Positions 22,216 to 33,296 are shown, numbered from the stretch's first letter. The stretch: 64,000 nucleotides of DNA from Rhizomys pruinosus (GCA_009823505.1 VZQC01005738.1:659295-723294); one strand, 5' to 3'. Notes: generated by a model from the sequence alone, not told the origin. Program-made: numbers and translations.

Positions 22216-24143
22216 GAGTATGTATATTCTTTTTTCTTTTTTTTAAAATTTATTTATATATTATTTTTTAATCAAATCTAGACGTGTGTCTCCCCCCATT
22301 CCCCCACCCACCAGAGCTCATACATTCTGCCAAACATGTTTTTCATCTCTTTCTCAGTCTTTCTCAGTATTCTCCATGTGGAAGTTGACTGTTTTGAACA
22401 GAAGTTCACTGTTTCAGTCAGTTCTTTGATGCAGTCCTTACTGTTGTTGTTGTTGTGGTTGTTTCCAATATGCATCACTCCCAGCTGCTTTGGACAAAAG
22501 CTCAAGGGGCTGTGCACAAGAAATACTTACAACTAGGTAATTGGCACTAGGATCCACAGATGAGGGATACCATTCGTCGTTTGTTTTTCTGGGACTGTGT
22601 TACTTCACTCAGCATGATGTCCTCTAGCTCCAGCCATTTTCCTGCAAAGCTCATGATGTCATCTTTCTTTACTGCTGCATAGAACTCCATTGTGTAGATG
22701 TACCACATTTTCTCTATCCACTCGTCAGTTGAGGGGCATTTGGGTTGGTTCCAGTTCCTTGTTATTGTGAAGAGAACTGAAATAAACATGGCTGTGCATG
22801 TATCTCTGCGGTGGGGTGAGTCTTGAGGGTACATGCCCAGGAGTGGTATGGCTGGGTCGGGTGGCAAGTTCATTCCAAGTCTTCCCAGGGTTCACCACAC
22901 TGCTTCAAATAGTGGCTGCACGAATTTACATTCCCACCAGCAGTGGATGAGTGTTCCCCTTTCCCCACAACCTCTCCAGCACTTGGTATCATTTGTTTTC
23001 TTGATCCTAGCCAGTCTTATTGGAGTAAGATGATATCTTAAAGTGGTTTTGATTTGCATTTCCTTAATGATTAGTGATGTTGAACACTTCTTAAGGTGTT
23101 TCTCAGCCATCTCTAAATCCTCACTTGTGAAGTCTCTGTTCAGTTCTTTGCTCCATCTATTGAATGGGTCATTTGTTTTCTTTCTTCTTTGTTTTTTGAG
23201 TAGTTTATATATTCTGGAAGTCAATGCTTTGTCAGATGTTTCTGTGGTGAAGGTTTCCTCCCACTCTGTGGGATTTCTCTTATCTTCCTTGATTGTTTCT
23301 TTTGATGTACAAGAGCTTTTGAGTTTAATGAGGTCCCATTTGTCAATTGTCAACCTTAATTCTTGTGCAGCTGCTGTCTGATTTAGGAAGTCTTTTCCTA
23401 TGCCTATGTCTTGTAGTCTGCTGCCAACTTTTTCTTCTATTGCCTTCAGAGTTTGGGGTTTCACATTGAGGTCTTTGATCCATCTGGAGTTAACTTTTGT
23501 GCAGGGCGAGAGGTAGGGGTTTAATTTCATTCTTCTACAAGTGGTGATCCAGTTTTGCCAGCACCACTTGCTGAAGATGCTGTCTTTTCTTCATTGTGTC
23601 TTCTTGGCCCCCTTGTCAAATATGAGATGGCTGAAATTGTATGTGCTCAGGTTTGGATCTTCCGTTTTATTCCATTGGTCAACAGGTCTTTTTTTGTGCC
23701 AGTACCAGGCAGTTTTTATGACTATAGCCCTGTAGTATAGTTTGAAGTCTGGTATAGAGATCCCCCCTGTGTATCTCTTTTCACTCAGGGTTGTTTTGGC
23801 TATTCGGGTTCTTTTGTTTTTCCAAATGAATTTAAGGACTTTTTTTTCCCCAAGCCTGTGAAGAAACTGTTGGGGATTTTGATCGGGATTGCGTTAAATC
23901 TATACAAGAGTTTTGGTAGAATGGACATTTTTACAATGTTAATTTTCCCAATCCATGAGCATGGGAGGTTTTTCCATCTTCGGATGTCTTCTTCAAATTT
24001 CTTTCTTTAAAGGTTTAAAATTTTTGTTGTAGAGATCTTTGGTGTCTTTGGTTAGGTTTTGTTCCTAGGTATTTTATTGTTTTTGAGGCTATTGTGAGTG
24101 GGAAGGTCTCTTTGAATTCTTTCTCCAGAGTATGTATATTCTT
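22216..24143 (-). mobile_element. 5'-truncated antisense L1 (LINE-1) with 16-bp target-site duplication
   Basis: About 1.9 kb of the 3' end of an L1 on the minus strand. GAGTATGTATATTCTT occurs at 22216-22231 and 24128-24143 as the target-site duplication. The poly(A) end is the T-rich tract at about 22229-22270, and 3'UTR-like sequence covers about 22270-22546. ORF2 C-terminal coding follows upstream. The truncation point (24127) lies well inside ORF2. Confidence 0.93.
22547..23530 (-). pseudogene. L1 ORF2 C-terminal remnant with premature stop
   Basis: The minus-strand frame 22892-23530 encodes the post-reverse-transcriptase region of L1 ORF2, recognisable from [26 protein letters not shown] and the cysteine-rich [10 protein letters not shown]...HCWWEC. 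A TGA at 22892-22894 ends it after FEAVW. The remaining C-terminal segment (22547-22873; DPAIPLLGMYP, PSTDEWIEKMWYIYT) continues in the same frame. The break is therefore a nonsense change, not a frameshift, plausibly CGA or AGA to TGA. A further in-frame TGA appears upstream near 23600. The protein lacks its endonuclease and much of its reverse transcriptase, so the copy is dead. Confidence 0.9.
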
Positions 24144-24184
24144 GACAAGAGCCACTTTTGTGCCTAACCTTCTCCTTGAGTGAT

Positions 24185-24345
24185 GCATTTAAGGATCATG
24201 GGGCACGTATCTGTACTTCATTCCTTTTCATTGTTTATTTCTGCTCTGTGGATATTCCACATTCATGTATCCATTTGCCAGCTGACAGAAATTTGGGCTT
24301 CTTTTTTTGACTGTTATTGTGAACACTGTTACTGTGAACACTGGT
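24185..24345 (-). mobile_element. old L1 3'-end fragment, antisense
   Basis: Resembles the inverted ORF2 C-terminus of ancient mammalian L1: TATTCCACATTCATGTATCC, CCAGCTGACAGAAATTTGGG, TGTTATTGTGAACACTG. Highly diverged and adjacent to the younger L1. Confidence 0.5.
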
Positions 24346-25697
24346 GAGGACCCTGCATCTCAATCTGCCCCCCTTCCATTATGCTGGGTAATAGACCCCA
24401 CAGCATACCTGGGAGACCCTATCTAGACCAGCCACCGCGTAGAACTATGTCTTCAACAATTCCATGCTCCCCAGACATACCTCCCACAGTGCTCCTCTAA
24501 CCTCTGCTTGAAGAACCACTGCCCGGTGGACGAGAATGCTCCAGAAGTGAATTTCATGGCCTGCAGCGCTAAGTGGGTCAAAGGGAAAGGTTAGGGATAA
24601 GTTGCCCCCCACCCCCCACCTTTGCAGAATGTAGATGTGATTTGGTTCTCTTGCTGTTCTTGGTGTCTGGAAAAGAAGCAGAGGGAGCAGACTGACAGCA
24701 GGACAGACGGCAAGGGCGATTTAGAATACCCAGTGCTTTGTATTTCTCACTGACTCAGACACAGTTCCAGTTCTGACCTTGACTGTTCCCATCTTCCTGT
24801 TATTCCACGTAAGTACATTTTTACTGACTGTTTGAAAGAGGAAGTCTTGGGATAACTGGCTGAAGGCTGTAAGAGAGGAAGATGCCGGTTAGGATATTTC
24901 CAAGCTTTGGTGTACGGGGGATGTTTATATGCTGCAAGTCTGAGTCAGAACTGAAATTTTCAAAGACTTAGGTTCTGAGATGTATCTTAAAGTTGAAAAA
25001 GTTTCTAGGAGGGTGTTCATGGACCCCGCCATACTTGCTTGGTGGCCGAGATGTCCCTGGAGTGAAGGGGAAGCTGATCTTTCCTGGTGAACTGTTGCAT
25101 AGCCTTGGAAAGGTGTGCTGTGACAGCTGGTGCTCCACAGTGGCTGCTGTGGACACGTTTGTGCAGTAGGATTGCCTTCTACAAGACATCCATTTTTCAC
25201 CTCTGGTCTTCCAGTTAGAGCATTCGACAGGGGGATTTTGCCTTTAAGGTGCTCTGCGTGACCATGGTAGTCCCCTATGATACAAGGGAGCTGAAAAATT
25301 CCTCTTGCCTATTGATACCATAGCCAGGGTAATGTCAACACATTCCATGGCTCTTGTGTTTATGGTGATGAGGTGTAAACAAACCTTTGGCCCATTTGTA
25401 TAAAGGACAGCACACCCGTTATTCACAGCACAGAACATCTAACATAAACAGTTACGATCCTGGTTCAGATTTTTACTCTATGCCACTTTATTTAAGTGTT
25501 CCTCAGGAGATTCTTCAGGAGTTGTTCCAAAAGACTGTATTACCATAGGAGAGGACAGCTGTAAGTGTTACTGTCCCGAAGATCCTTCAGCAGCCGGAAG
25601 TGGAGGTGGAGGTGGAGGTGGAAGGCAATGATATTGATGATCTTGCCTAGGCTCAGGTGCATGCTTGTGACTTGGATTTTAACACAAGTTTAAAAAG
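24346..25697. other. unique intronic sequence
   Basis: About 1.35 kb without a recognised repeat, apart from a C-rich run at about 24605-24620 and a short GGAGGT run near 25600. Short minus-strand frames have no domain. Confidence 0.5.
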
Positions 25698-25918
25698 TGG
25701 GGGCTGAGAGATGCCTCAGTGGTTGAGAGTACTGGCTGCTCTTGCAGAGGACCTGGGTTCCATTCTCAGCACCCACATGGCAGCTAGTACCCCATGGCAG
25801 CTAACTCCAGGTCTAGGGGAGCCAACGACCTCTTCTGGCCCCTGTGGGCATTAACATGACATAGCTGCACCTACATACATGCAGGCAAAGCACTCATACA
25901 CGAAATAAAAATAAAAAG
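25698..25918 (+). mobile_element. B2-type SINE
   Basis: GGGCTGAGAGATGCCTCAGT head, GCACCCACATGGCAGCTAGT, and an AAATAAAAATAAAAA tail. A short CCCATGGCAGCTA duplication in the middle is private to this copy. Confidence 0.85.
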
Positions 25919-25924
25919 CGGGAA

Positions 25925-25999
25925 AGGGCTGGCTCAGTAGTAAAGAGTAAGTACTTTCATGAGACACTGGGCTCAGTCTTTGGCACCATGAAGAAAAAA
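25925..25999 (+). mobile_element. ID-type SINE
   Basis: AGGGCTGGCTCAGTAGTAAA, then GGGCTCAGTCTTTGGCACC and an A-rich tail. Plus-strand half of an inverted ID pair. Confidence 0.65.
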
Positions 26000-26068
26000 G
26001 TTAAATGACTTTGAAAATAGAACCAAGTTTAAAGAATACAATTATTTTTTTAAAAATCTTGTTTTGTT

Positions 26069-26141
26069 TTAGTACTAGGGTTTGAATTAAGGGCCCAGCA
26101 CGTTATGGAAATGTTCAACCATCGAGCTACATTTTCAGCCC
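26069..26141 (-). mobile_element. ID-type SINE, antisense
   Basis: TTTAGTACTAGGGTTTGAAT, CATCGAGCTACATTTTCAGC. It lies about 70 bases from the plus-strand ID, in opposite orientation. Confidence 0.65.
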
Positions 26142-26332
26142 AAGAAAATCATTTTATATAGCTGCAAAATATGTTTGTGTTTTAAGTTGTCGGGACAAAG
26201 GGTCAGAAGTTAAAAACATTTGGAAGGGTTGTAGAGTAAAAAGTTACAGAATGTTTAGGTTCATTTATTGAAGAAAGAAAAAACATGTGAAATTTCAGCA
26301 CGGCCCGTGTGTCCCACGCTTACAAGGCTATG

Positions 26333-26334
<2 letters not shown>

Positions 26335-26371
<37 letters not shown>

Positions 26372-26520
26372 TCACTTTGTGGGCGCATGGACGCGTGGAG
26401 GTCAGAGGGCCCCCTAAGGGAGTCAGTTCTCTCCTTCCATCATGTAGTTCCCAGGGATCGAACTCGGATCATCAGGCTTGGAGGCAGGGGTCTTTCCCTG
26501 CTGCATCCACCATCTACCCC
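26335..26520 (-). mobile_element. B3 SINE, antisense, with (GT)n
   Basis: A (GT)n run at 26335-26368, then GGAGGTCAGAGGGCCCCC, CAGTTCTCTCCTTCCATC, and an inverted box B (GGGATCGAACTCGGATCATC). Confidence 0.8.
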
Positions 26521-26689
26521 GGCCTTGACTTCCGTTCCCGTTCATGCACTCAGAGCTGTCTATCTACATCGTCCGTTTTTGCTAGTGTATTCTTCCATCT
26601 TTCTGTCAAGGTCAAAGACTTTGTCATCTTTTGAGGTAGCGTGACTTAGGAACCAATTCTTGCTTAGGTTTTTGTGGTTTTTTTTTTTT

Positions 26690-26690
26690 N
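26690..26690. other. ambiguous base (N)
   Basis: The only N in the window. It sits between a T-run and a SINE that starts abruptly at TTAAGAGCACC, about 25 bases short of its expected 5' end. This suggests an assembly ambiguity. Confidence 0.95.
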
Positions 26691-26896
26691 TTAAGAGCAC
26701 CAACTGCTCTTACAGAGGACCCGGGTTCGATCCCCAGCACCCACATGGCGCCGAGAACCGTCTGAAACTCCAATTCTAGGAGAACTCCAGTTCCAGGGGA
26801 ATCCGACACCCTCTTCTGACCTCCGCGGCATGCACGACACGGGTGCAGAAACTGCATGCAGACAGTACATTCATACACATACAGAAATAAAGTTAA

Positions 26897-26925
<29 letters not shown>
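26691..26925 (+). mobile_element. B2-type SINE missing its 5' end, long poly(A)
   Basis: Young copy (GGTTCGATCCC box B, 17-bp internal duplication) lacking the usual GGGGCTGGAGAGATGGC head. It ends in an A-run of about 27 bases. The N lies exactly at its truncated edge. Confidence 0.88.
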
Positions 26926-26928
<3 letters not shown>

Positions 26929-26935
26929 ACAAGCA

Positions 26936-27168
26936 AGGCTGTAGTCAATTAGCTGAGTGTTTGTCCAATATGCAGGAAGTCCTGGGTTCTATTCCTAACA
27001 CGGTATAAACCAGGTGTGGTGGTGTAAGGCAGCAATCCAAGCACTTAGCAGACAAATGCAGGAGAACCAATTCAAAGTCATTCCTGGCTACACAGAAAGT
27101 GAGCTGAAGGCTAGCCCACTGTAAGACCCCATTTAAAATAAATTAATTTTTAAAATTTAAAAAAAAAG
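26936..27168 (+). mobile_element. B4 SINE
   Basis: ID-like head (AATTAGCTGAGTGTTTGTCC, GGGTTCTATTCCTAACAC), then a divergent B1 half (CCAGGTGTGGTGGTGTAAGG, CTGGCTACACAGAAAGTG), with an A/T-rich end. Confidence 0.75.
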
Positions 27169-27170
27169 CC

Positions 27171-28178
27171 AGCCTTGCTTAGTTTTTTTAAAATGTTTTT
27201 TAAATTTTATTTATTTTTTCATATGTGTATGAATGTACTGTCTGCATGTAGCTTTGTGCACCTGTGTCATGCAATGCAGCGGAGGTCAGAAGAGGGCGTC
27301 GGATTCCCCTGGAACTGGAGTTAAAGACGGTTTTCAGCCGCCATGTGGGTGCTGGGGATCGAACCCGGGTCCTCTGTAAGAGCGGTTGGCGCTCTTAACC
27401 GCTAGGCTATCTCTCCAGCCCCAGCCTTGCTTAGTTTTTTTAAAATGTTTTTTAAATTTTATTTATTTTTTCATATGTGTATGAATGTACTGTCTGCATG
27501 TAGCTTTGTGCACCTGTGTCATGCAATGCAGCGGAGGTCAGAAGAGGGCGTCGGATTCCCCTGGAACTGGAGTTAAAGACGGTTTTCAGCCGCCATGTGG
27601 GTGCTGGGGATCGAACCCGGGTCCTCTGTAAGAGCGGTTGGCGCTCTTAACCGCTAGGCTATCTCTCCAGCCCCAGCCTTGCTTAGTTTTTTTAAAATGT
27701 TTTTTAAATTTTATTTATTTTTTCATATGTGTATGAATGTACTGTCTGCATGTAGCTTTGTGCACCTGTGTCATGCAATGCAGCGGAGGTCAGAAGAGGG
27801 CGTCGGATTCCCCTGGAACTGGAGTTAAAGACGGTTTTCAGCCGCCATGTGGGTGCTGGGGATCGAACCCGGGTCCTCTGTAAGAGCGGTTGGCGCTCTT
27901 AACCGCTAGGCTATCTCTCCAGCCCCAGCCTTGCTTAGTTTTTTTAAAATGTTTTTTAAATTTTATTTATTTTTTCATATGTGTATGAATGTACTGTCTG
28001 CATGTAGCTTTGTGCACCTGTGTCATGCAATGCAGCGGAGGTCAGAAGAGGGCGTCGGATTCCCCTGGAATTGGAGTTAAAGACGGTTTTCAGCCGCCAT
28101 GTGGGTGCTGGGGATCGAACCCGGGTCCTCTGCAAGAGCAGTTGGTGCTCTTAACCGCTAGGCCATCTCTCCAGCCCA
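27171..28178 (-). repeat. 4 x 252-bp tandem array of an antisense B2-type SINE plus its target site
   Basis: Units start at 27171, 27423, 27675 and 27927, each with AGCCTTGCTTAG, and a residual copy of that word follows at 28179-28190. Each unit is the 12-bp word plus one complete inverted B2-type SINE. Units 1-3 are identical by eye over all 252 bases. Unit 4 differs at six positions, including AACTGG to AATTGG, TGTAAG to TGCAAG and GCTAT to GCCAT. AGCCTTGCTTAG is best read as the target-site duplication of the original insertion, later used for tandem expansion. Confidence 0.95.
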
Positions 28179-28280
28179 AGCCTTGCTTAGGTTTTTAAAG
28201 ATGTCAGTATCGCATAGTGAGAGCCTATCTAAAAAAAAAAAGCAAACAATATGTCAGTGTCATCATCATCATGAAAATTC

Positions 28281-28625
28281 AGAGTTTGGAGAGATGGTTC
28301 AGTGGGTAAGAGCACTTGCTATGGAGGCACAAAGAGCTGAGCTCAAGTCCCCAACCACCATGTAAAACCTGGGCATGGCTTCCTGTATCTTTAACCCCTG
28401 CACTGGGGGGTGGAGACAGGCAAATCCAGAAAGCATGGTGGTGGCAGCCAGCATAGCTCAGAATGTGAGCTTCAGGTTCAGTGAGAGACCCTGTCCCAAA
28501 GGTGATAAGGTGGAGAGCGATACAGGAAGACAGCGGCACCCTTTTCTTGTCTCTGCATGTGTGAACATGGGCTTCTACATGTTCAGGTGCATATGCTACA
28601 CATATACTTACCACCCCACAAAATT
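28281..28625 (+). mobile_element. B4-type SINE, full length
   Basis: GAGAGATGGTTCAGTGGGTA head, GCTTCAGGTTCAGTGAGAGA, AAGGTGGAGAGCGATACAGG, and a right end leading into AAATTAAAAAAAAAT. Well preserved. Confidence 0.85.
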
Positions 28626-29507
28626 AAAAAAAAATAGGCATATTGACATGTCTCATATGAACTCTGGCCTTTTAATTTTAAATTTCATGTCTAGAAAAAC
28701 AAGATTGACAGGATACAATTATATCACTGTTTTAGCTAGGTCTGTTTCTGAATATGTGATTATGGACAGTCACAACCTTCCTGATACTTTGCTCTATTTT
28801 CAGATCAAGCCTGTATTATGTGTTATAATCCATTGGGACGTGGGACTAAAATATGGGACAAATATTTTTATAGGTTTTGGGAGAGGGATGGTGGGGTAGA
28901 GGGAATCTGCACAGGGTGGGTAGTGACATTTCACTGTTGGAAGGTGAGGCCTGCTAGCTCTAAGGAACATCTCCACCCAGGCTGTGCTTCTAGCCAGAGC
29001 TTTTTGAACTCCTCTGTGCCACTTAGGGCCTGACACAGCACAGCCAAAGGATGTAAGGGTCTATTATTAGGTTTATCTTTGCTGGTTCTCACTTGACTGA
29101 CAGAGTGATCTCCACCCAGAAAGTTTGATTTATTCTGGCAATTAGAAGAGGTTTTTATGCAGTACTTTGTTATCTAAAAAAAGTAAGCCTGGGGAATAGG
29201 CCCCACCCTGGCTCCCCCACCCCCTTAGCTGTTTGGGTTGGTCCTAGTGAGTGTGCCTAATCTAGGGATTACTCAGCAAGCATGGCCCAAGGGCTCATTT
29301 TTTGTAAATGTTACCCAACTATTACTTAAGCACAGATGCTTCTCCTGCAGCCTTGCAGTCAGTGTTGAATGGTGGCAATTAGTTCTCTGAGATTTGGATA
29401 AACCCTGTTCCTTTAAGTGTTTCTGTTGTGTGGTAGCTGGAGAGTATTTCATTATGAAAATTTCAGCAATCACATGGTACAAAGTAATTGAATTATATGG
29501 AGTTTTG
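28626..29507. other. unique intronic sequence
   Basis: No repeat recognised. Frames at 28375-28899 are largely SINE-derived. Confidence 0.5.
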
Positions 29508-29520
29508 AAAGTTAACTTTT

Positions 29521-29751
29521 TTGGGGGTCTTTTTAAAATTTTTTTATTTATTTTGTATGTGTCTGAATGTACTGTCTGCATGTAGGTTTGTGTACCTGTG
29601 TCGTGCAATGCCACAGAGGTCAGAAGAGGGCTATGGATTCCCTTGGAAGTGGAGTTAAAGACGGTTCTTAGCCCCCATGTCGGTGCTGGGGATTGAACCC
29701 GGGTCCTCTGCAAGAGCAGTTGGCGCTCTTAACTGCTAGGCCATATCTCCA
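29521..29751 (-). mobile_element. B2-type SINE, antisense, with target-site duplication
   Basis: Flanked by AAAGTTAACTTTT at 29508-29520 and 29752-29764. Its middle reads GGAGTTAAAGACGG with no 17-bp duplication, the same subtype as the four-copy array. Confidence 0.92.
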
Positions 29752-30025
29752 AAAGTTAACTTTTATTATACAAATTATAGATACCCATTATAGGATATTT
29801 AGGATATTTAAAAAGTGTAAGCACAAAGAAACTCATTCATTATTGCATTAGTTGTAGCTGACTTGTCAACATTTTAGTTCTACATCACTTCAGTCTTTTA
29901 AGTAACTTGTGTAATATGACTGTGTGCACTTTGAACCTTAGGCTTTGAGCGTCTCCTGCAGGTTTCGGTTTGCTTTCTTTCCACTTAGTAGTGACTTCCG
30001 GAAGCCAGTAGGAGGTTTGCATGCC

Positions 30026-30360
30026 TGGCTAGGGGGATGGCTCAGCTAGTGAAGTACTCCCCATGCAAGTTCCATCCTCAGAACCCACATAAAGGAAGCT
30101 GGATGTGTGCTGCACGGTAATCCCAGCACTAGACACATGAGCTAGACACATCCTGGGGCTCACTGGCCAGCCAGCCCATTCCAGTCAGCTGTCTCAACAA
30201 AAAGATGGACTGTCCCTGAGGAGGAACACCTGAGGGTATCCTCTGGCTGCCACATGTGTGCACATATATGTTCATGTGTACCTGCATATACGTGCCCCTG
30301 TTTGGGCACACATATGTGCACGCACACACACACACACATATACAAACACACAAACAGGTG
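30026..30360 (+). mobile_element. B4-type SINE
   Basis: GGGGGATGGCTCAGCTAGTG head, GGTAATCCCAGCACTAGACA, GCTCACTGGCCAGCCAGC, then a CA-rich tail (ACGCACACACACACACAC). Confidence 0.75.
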
Positions 30361-30820
30361 CAATTTCTGATTGGCACAGATAGAACAGCCGCCTGAAGTG
30401 GGTTTCTGTGAACTGTGTAGAACTTCATGTGTGTGTTAAATGTGATCTCGTTGCTCTCTTCAGATCTGTACATTGAGATGGCTTGAAATTCAGTACTTTG
30501 AGAAATGAGAAAAGAAGCTAGAAGAGCTGTCCTTTGCCCAATATTCCCTTATTTAATGGCCTTAAAATAGTAATGTACAGGCCTTAAAATAGACTGTCAC
30601 TTGTCTTTTGCAAATTGAGAAACTAGTGTACTGCTGAATCAAAATGTTTCTTAAAGAATCAGACCATGTTTCTATTCTCAGAAGTAGAGGAAGAAAGTCA
30701 TAATTGCAGGCTAGTAATTTAATATACAACCAAACATTTATTAATTGTATTTTTCACCCATTTGTGGGCTGACTTGATAGTTACATCTACGTGGCCACTA
30801 CGATCCTGTTGAGATACTAT
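30361..30820. other. unique intronic sequence
   Basis: Contains a close direct repeat of GGCCTTAAAATAG (about 30558 and 30581), otherwise nothing recognised. Confidence 0.5.
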
Positions 30821-30822
30821 AC

Positions 30823-30860
<38 letters not shown>
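30821..30860. repeat. (CA)n microsatellite
   Basis: About 38 bases of AC dinucleotide with one G interruption. Confidence 0.93.
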
Positions 30861-30864
<4 letters not shown>

Positions 30865-30982
30865 TATTTCTAATTTATGTATTCAATATTGAAACCTTGC
30901 AATTGGTTTTGAAGAGCAATAGCTTCTTGAGAGTTTTTTGGAATTTGAGAAAATGATTCATGGCTTTAGGGCTTTAAAATGC

Positions 30983-31276
30983 TTATATTTTATTTTTCAC
31001 AAGTTTCACATGTATACTGTGTGCATGTCTGTATGTGCACCCATACATGTGGAAGCCAGAAAATAACCTTGAGTGTTGCTCCTTAGGGGCTGTCCACCTT
31101 GTCTTTTGGTCTCACTGGCATGCAGCTCATTAAGAAGGCTACTTTTGGGCCAAGGGGATCTCATCTCCACCTCCTCAGCCCTGGGATTCTCTCTGTGCTT
31201 GGTTCTAGGGGTTGAACTCTGATCTTTATGCTCACGAGGCAAGCAGTTTATCCACTGATCCATCTCTCTAGTTCCA
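30983..31276 (-). mobile_element. B3/B4-type SINE, antisense
   Basis: T-rich start, GTGGAAGCCAGAAAATAACC, TCAGCCCTGGGATTCTCTC, and the inverted head ATCCATCTCTCTAGTTCC. Confidence 0.6.
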
Positions 31277-32151
31277 GGGATTTTTTTTCTTTTTAAAGTG
31301 AAATGATGCCTTGAGAGATTTATCTAGAAAAATGAATGTGACAGTTGACAGTTTTGCTTTGACCTTGGGAGGACCTGCTGGGAATGGCTGTGAACAACAC
31401 CAGCTTTGTTGGTTCAGAGTGTAGGCAGCAAGGGTCTGTGATCATGGCATTTGGAGCCGCTCACCATGTTGGCGACCCTGAGTTCTCCGGAATTGCAGAG
31501 GTGCTCTGTGCAAGGGAGGCCTGCTTCCTGTGTGAGTACCTATTGTGGTGCCCTCCTTTGAATGGGAGATCTGTGAGAAGTGGTTCCCACAGCTCACAAT
31601 GCAGCCTCTGGGCAATGTAAATACAAATTTCACTTGAGGTCAGGCCAACAGTGACTGGTTAGAACTCCTTGCAAAGAAAGATATTCTGGAGTTCCACTTA
31701 TTTATAGTGGCCAGTGGAAAATTAATATGCCTGGTAAGTCTATTTTTAAAAATGAAAGGGAAGTGTCTCATCTCTCAGTCAGCCTACTGAATGCAAGTCT
31801 ATTTGCTGTGGCATATTTTGATTTTGCTGGTTCATTGCTCTAGGAAGTGAATTTCAATGTATTCCTAATCATTCTATTTGTGTTTGAAATTTGAGGTTCT
31901 GTCTGAAGAGTTTCTTTATGCCTCAAGAGAACTTTTTTGGATTCTTTGAAAGATAGAGAAGGAACCCTAGACAGGTAGGATTTCCAATGGGCTTAAGTGA
32001 ACAGCCAGTGGGGTCCCAGCAGATAAGATCCTCCTTACCTGGGAGTGGCCGTGGCATCCATTGTCTTGACTTCCTTAATGTTGATCCTTGCTTTCAATGG
32101 AGGGCATGAGTCAGATTACAGGAGAGATGGGATGGGAATCCTCCACCCCCA
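31277..32151. other. unique intronic sequence
   Basis: No repeat recognised. Open frames on opposite strands at 31384-31633 have no recognisable product. Confidence 0.5.
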
Positions 32152-32300
32152 CCTGATGTAGCTCAGTTGGTGGAGTACTTGCCTAGCATGCACAAGTCCC
32201 TGAGTTCAATCACCAGAACTCCCTAAACTGCCTGTGATTGTGTATAGCTATATCCCAGCACTTGGGAGATGGAAGTAGTGCTGGAGGCAAGCAGTCACCC
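32152..32300 (+). mobile_element. B4 SINE (ID-B1), partial
   Basis: AGCTCAGTTGGTGGAGTACT, TTGCCTAGCATGCACAAG, then the B1-like ATCCCAGCACTTGGGAGATG. Confidence 0.7.
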
Positions 32301-32330
32301 CCCACACAGGGAGTTAAACACAGTTTGCTA

Positions 32331-32352
32331 CTCCTCCTCCTCCTCCTCCTCC

Positions 32353-32389
<37 letters not shown>

Positions 32390-32390
32390 T
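32331..32390. repeat. (TCC)n(TAT)n microsatellite
   Basis: About 24 bases of CTC triplets followed by about 36 of ATT triplets, next to the tail of the following antisense SINE. Confidence 0.93.
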
Positions 32391-32590
32391 TAATGTAAGT
32401 TTTATGCCTGCATGTATGCAAGTGCACTCTCATATTCTGCAGTGCCTGTAGAGCACAGAAGAGGACGTCAGATACCCTGGAACTGGAGTTATGGACAGTT
32501 GTTAGCTGCCATGTGGGTGCTGGTATTCGAACCCTGTCTTCTGCAAGAACAGATAGTACTCTTAATGGCTGAGCCATCTTTCCAGCTTCC
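32391..32590 (-). mobile_element. B2-type SINE, antisense
   Basis: CCCTGGAACTGGAGTTATGG, CCATGTGGGTGCTGGTATTC, and the inverted head GAGCCATCTTTCCAGCTTCC. Confidence 0.85.
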
Positions 32591-32639
32591 TCCCTTTTCA
32601 AAAGATACACCAAGTGAATTTGCGTCACAAAATGCTTTA

Positions 32640-32929
32640 TCTTTGTGTGTGTGTGTTTGCTTGCTTGTGTTTGTGCACTTGTGCCTAGCACAGGTGTGAA
32701 TATCAGAGAACAACTCTGAGGACTTGATTATCTCCTTCCGGCTTGCCGAGGCAGGCTTTCTCTGTTTTGCTGTAAACTCCAGGCTAGCCTTTCGCCTTAG
32801 GAACGTTGGTATTACAGATGTGCTCACCTGCATCTGGCTGGTTTACATGAGTTCTGGAGATTGAACTCAGTTCATCAGGCCTGCCTGACAAGTGGTTTGG
32901 CCTATTGAATCATCTCACTTGTCTCCCAC
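32640..32929 (-). mobile_element. B3/B4-type SINE, antisense
   Basis: GTGTGTGTGTG start, AGAGAACAACTCTGAGGAC, GAGATTGAACTCAGTTCATC, and the inverted head GAATCATCTCACTTGTCTCC. Confidence 0.65.
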
Positions 32930-33296
32930 AACAGTGCTTTAAAGAGTGTAGCATAAAGTTCCCGAAACAGAAACCCATCTTCTTCATCTGGGTTAATTTT
33001 TTTTCCTTTATGTAGACCCTGTTAGATTAATTGGTGATACATAAAATATAAAAGTCTTTGTTTACTAGAAAGTGAATTTTAAAAAGTTTTCATATTTGTA
33101 GATACAAGCTACTTGTATAGGGGAGCAGTTTTCAGAGTCAGGGGGTTGGGTGAACTTCCTTGTTTCCTTTTGGAGGTTCAGAAGTAGTAATTTAGTAATC
33201 TTAAAATGTTACTGGCTTTTCTCACTCTGAATTCACCAGTAATATTAAAATGAAAAACATTTTCTGGGTCTTTTTTACTCATAAGGAGAAATACTA
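32930..33296. other. unique intronic sequence
   Basis: AT-rich, no repeat seen. Confidence 0.5.
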
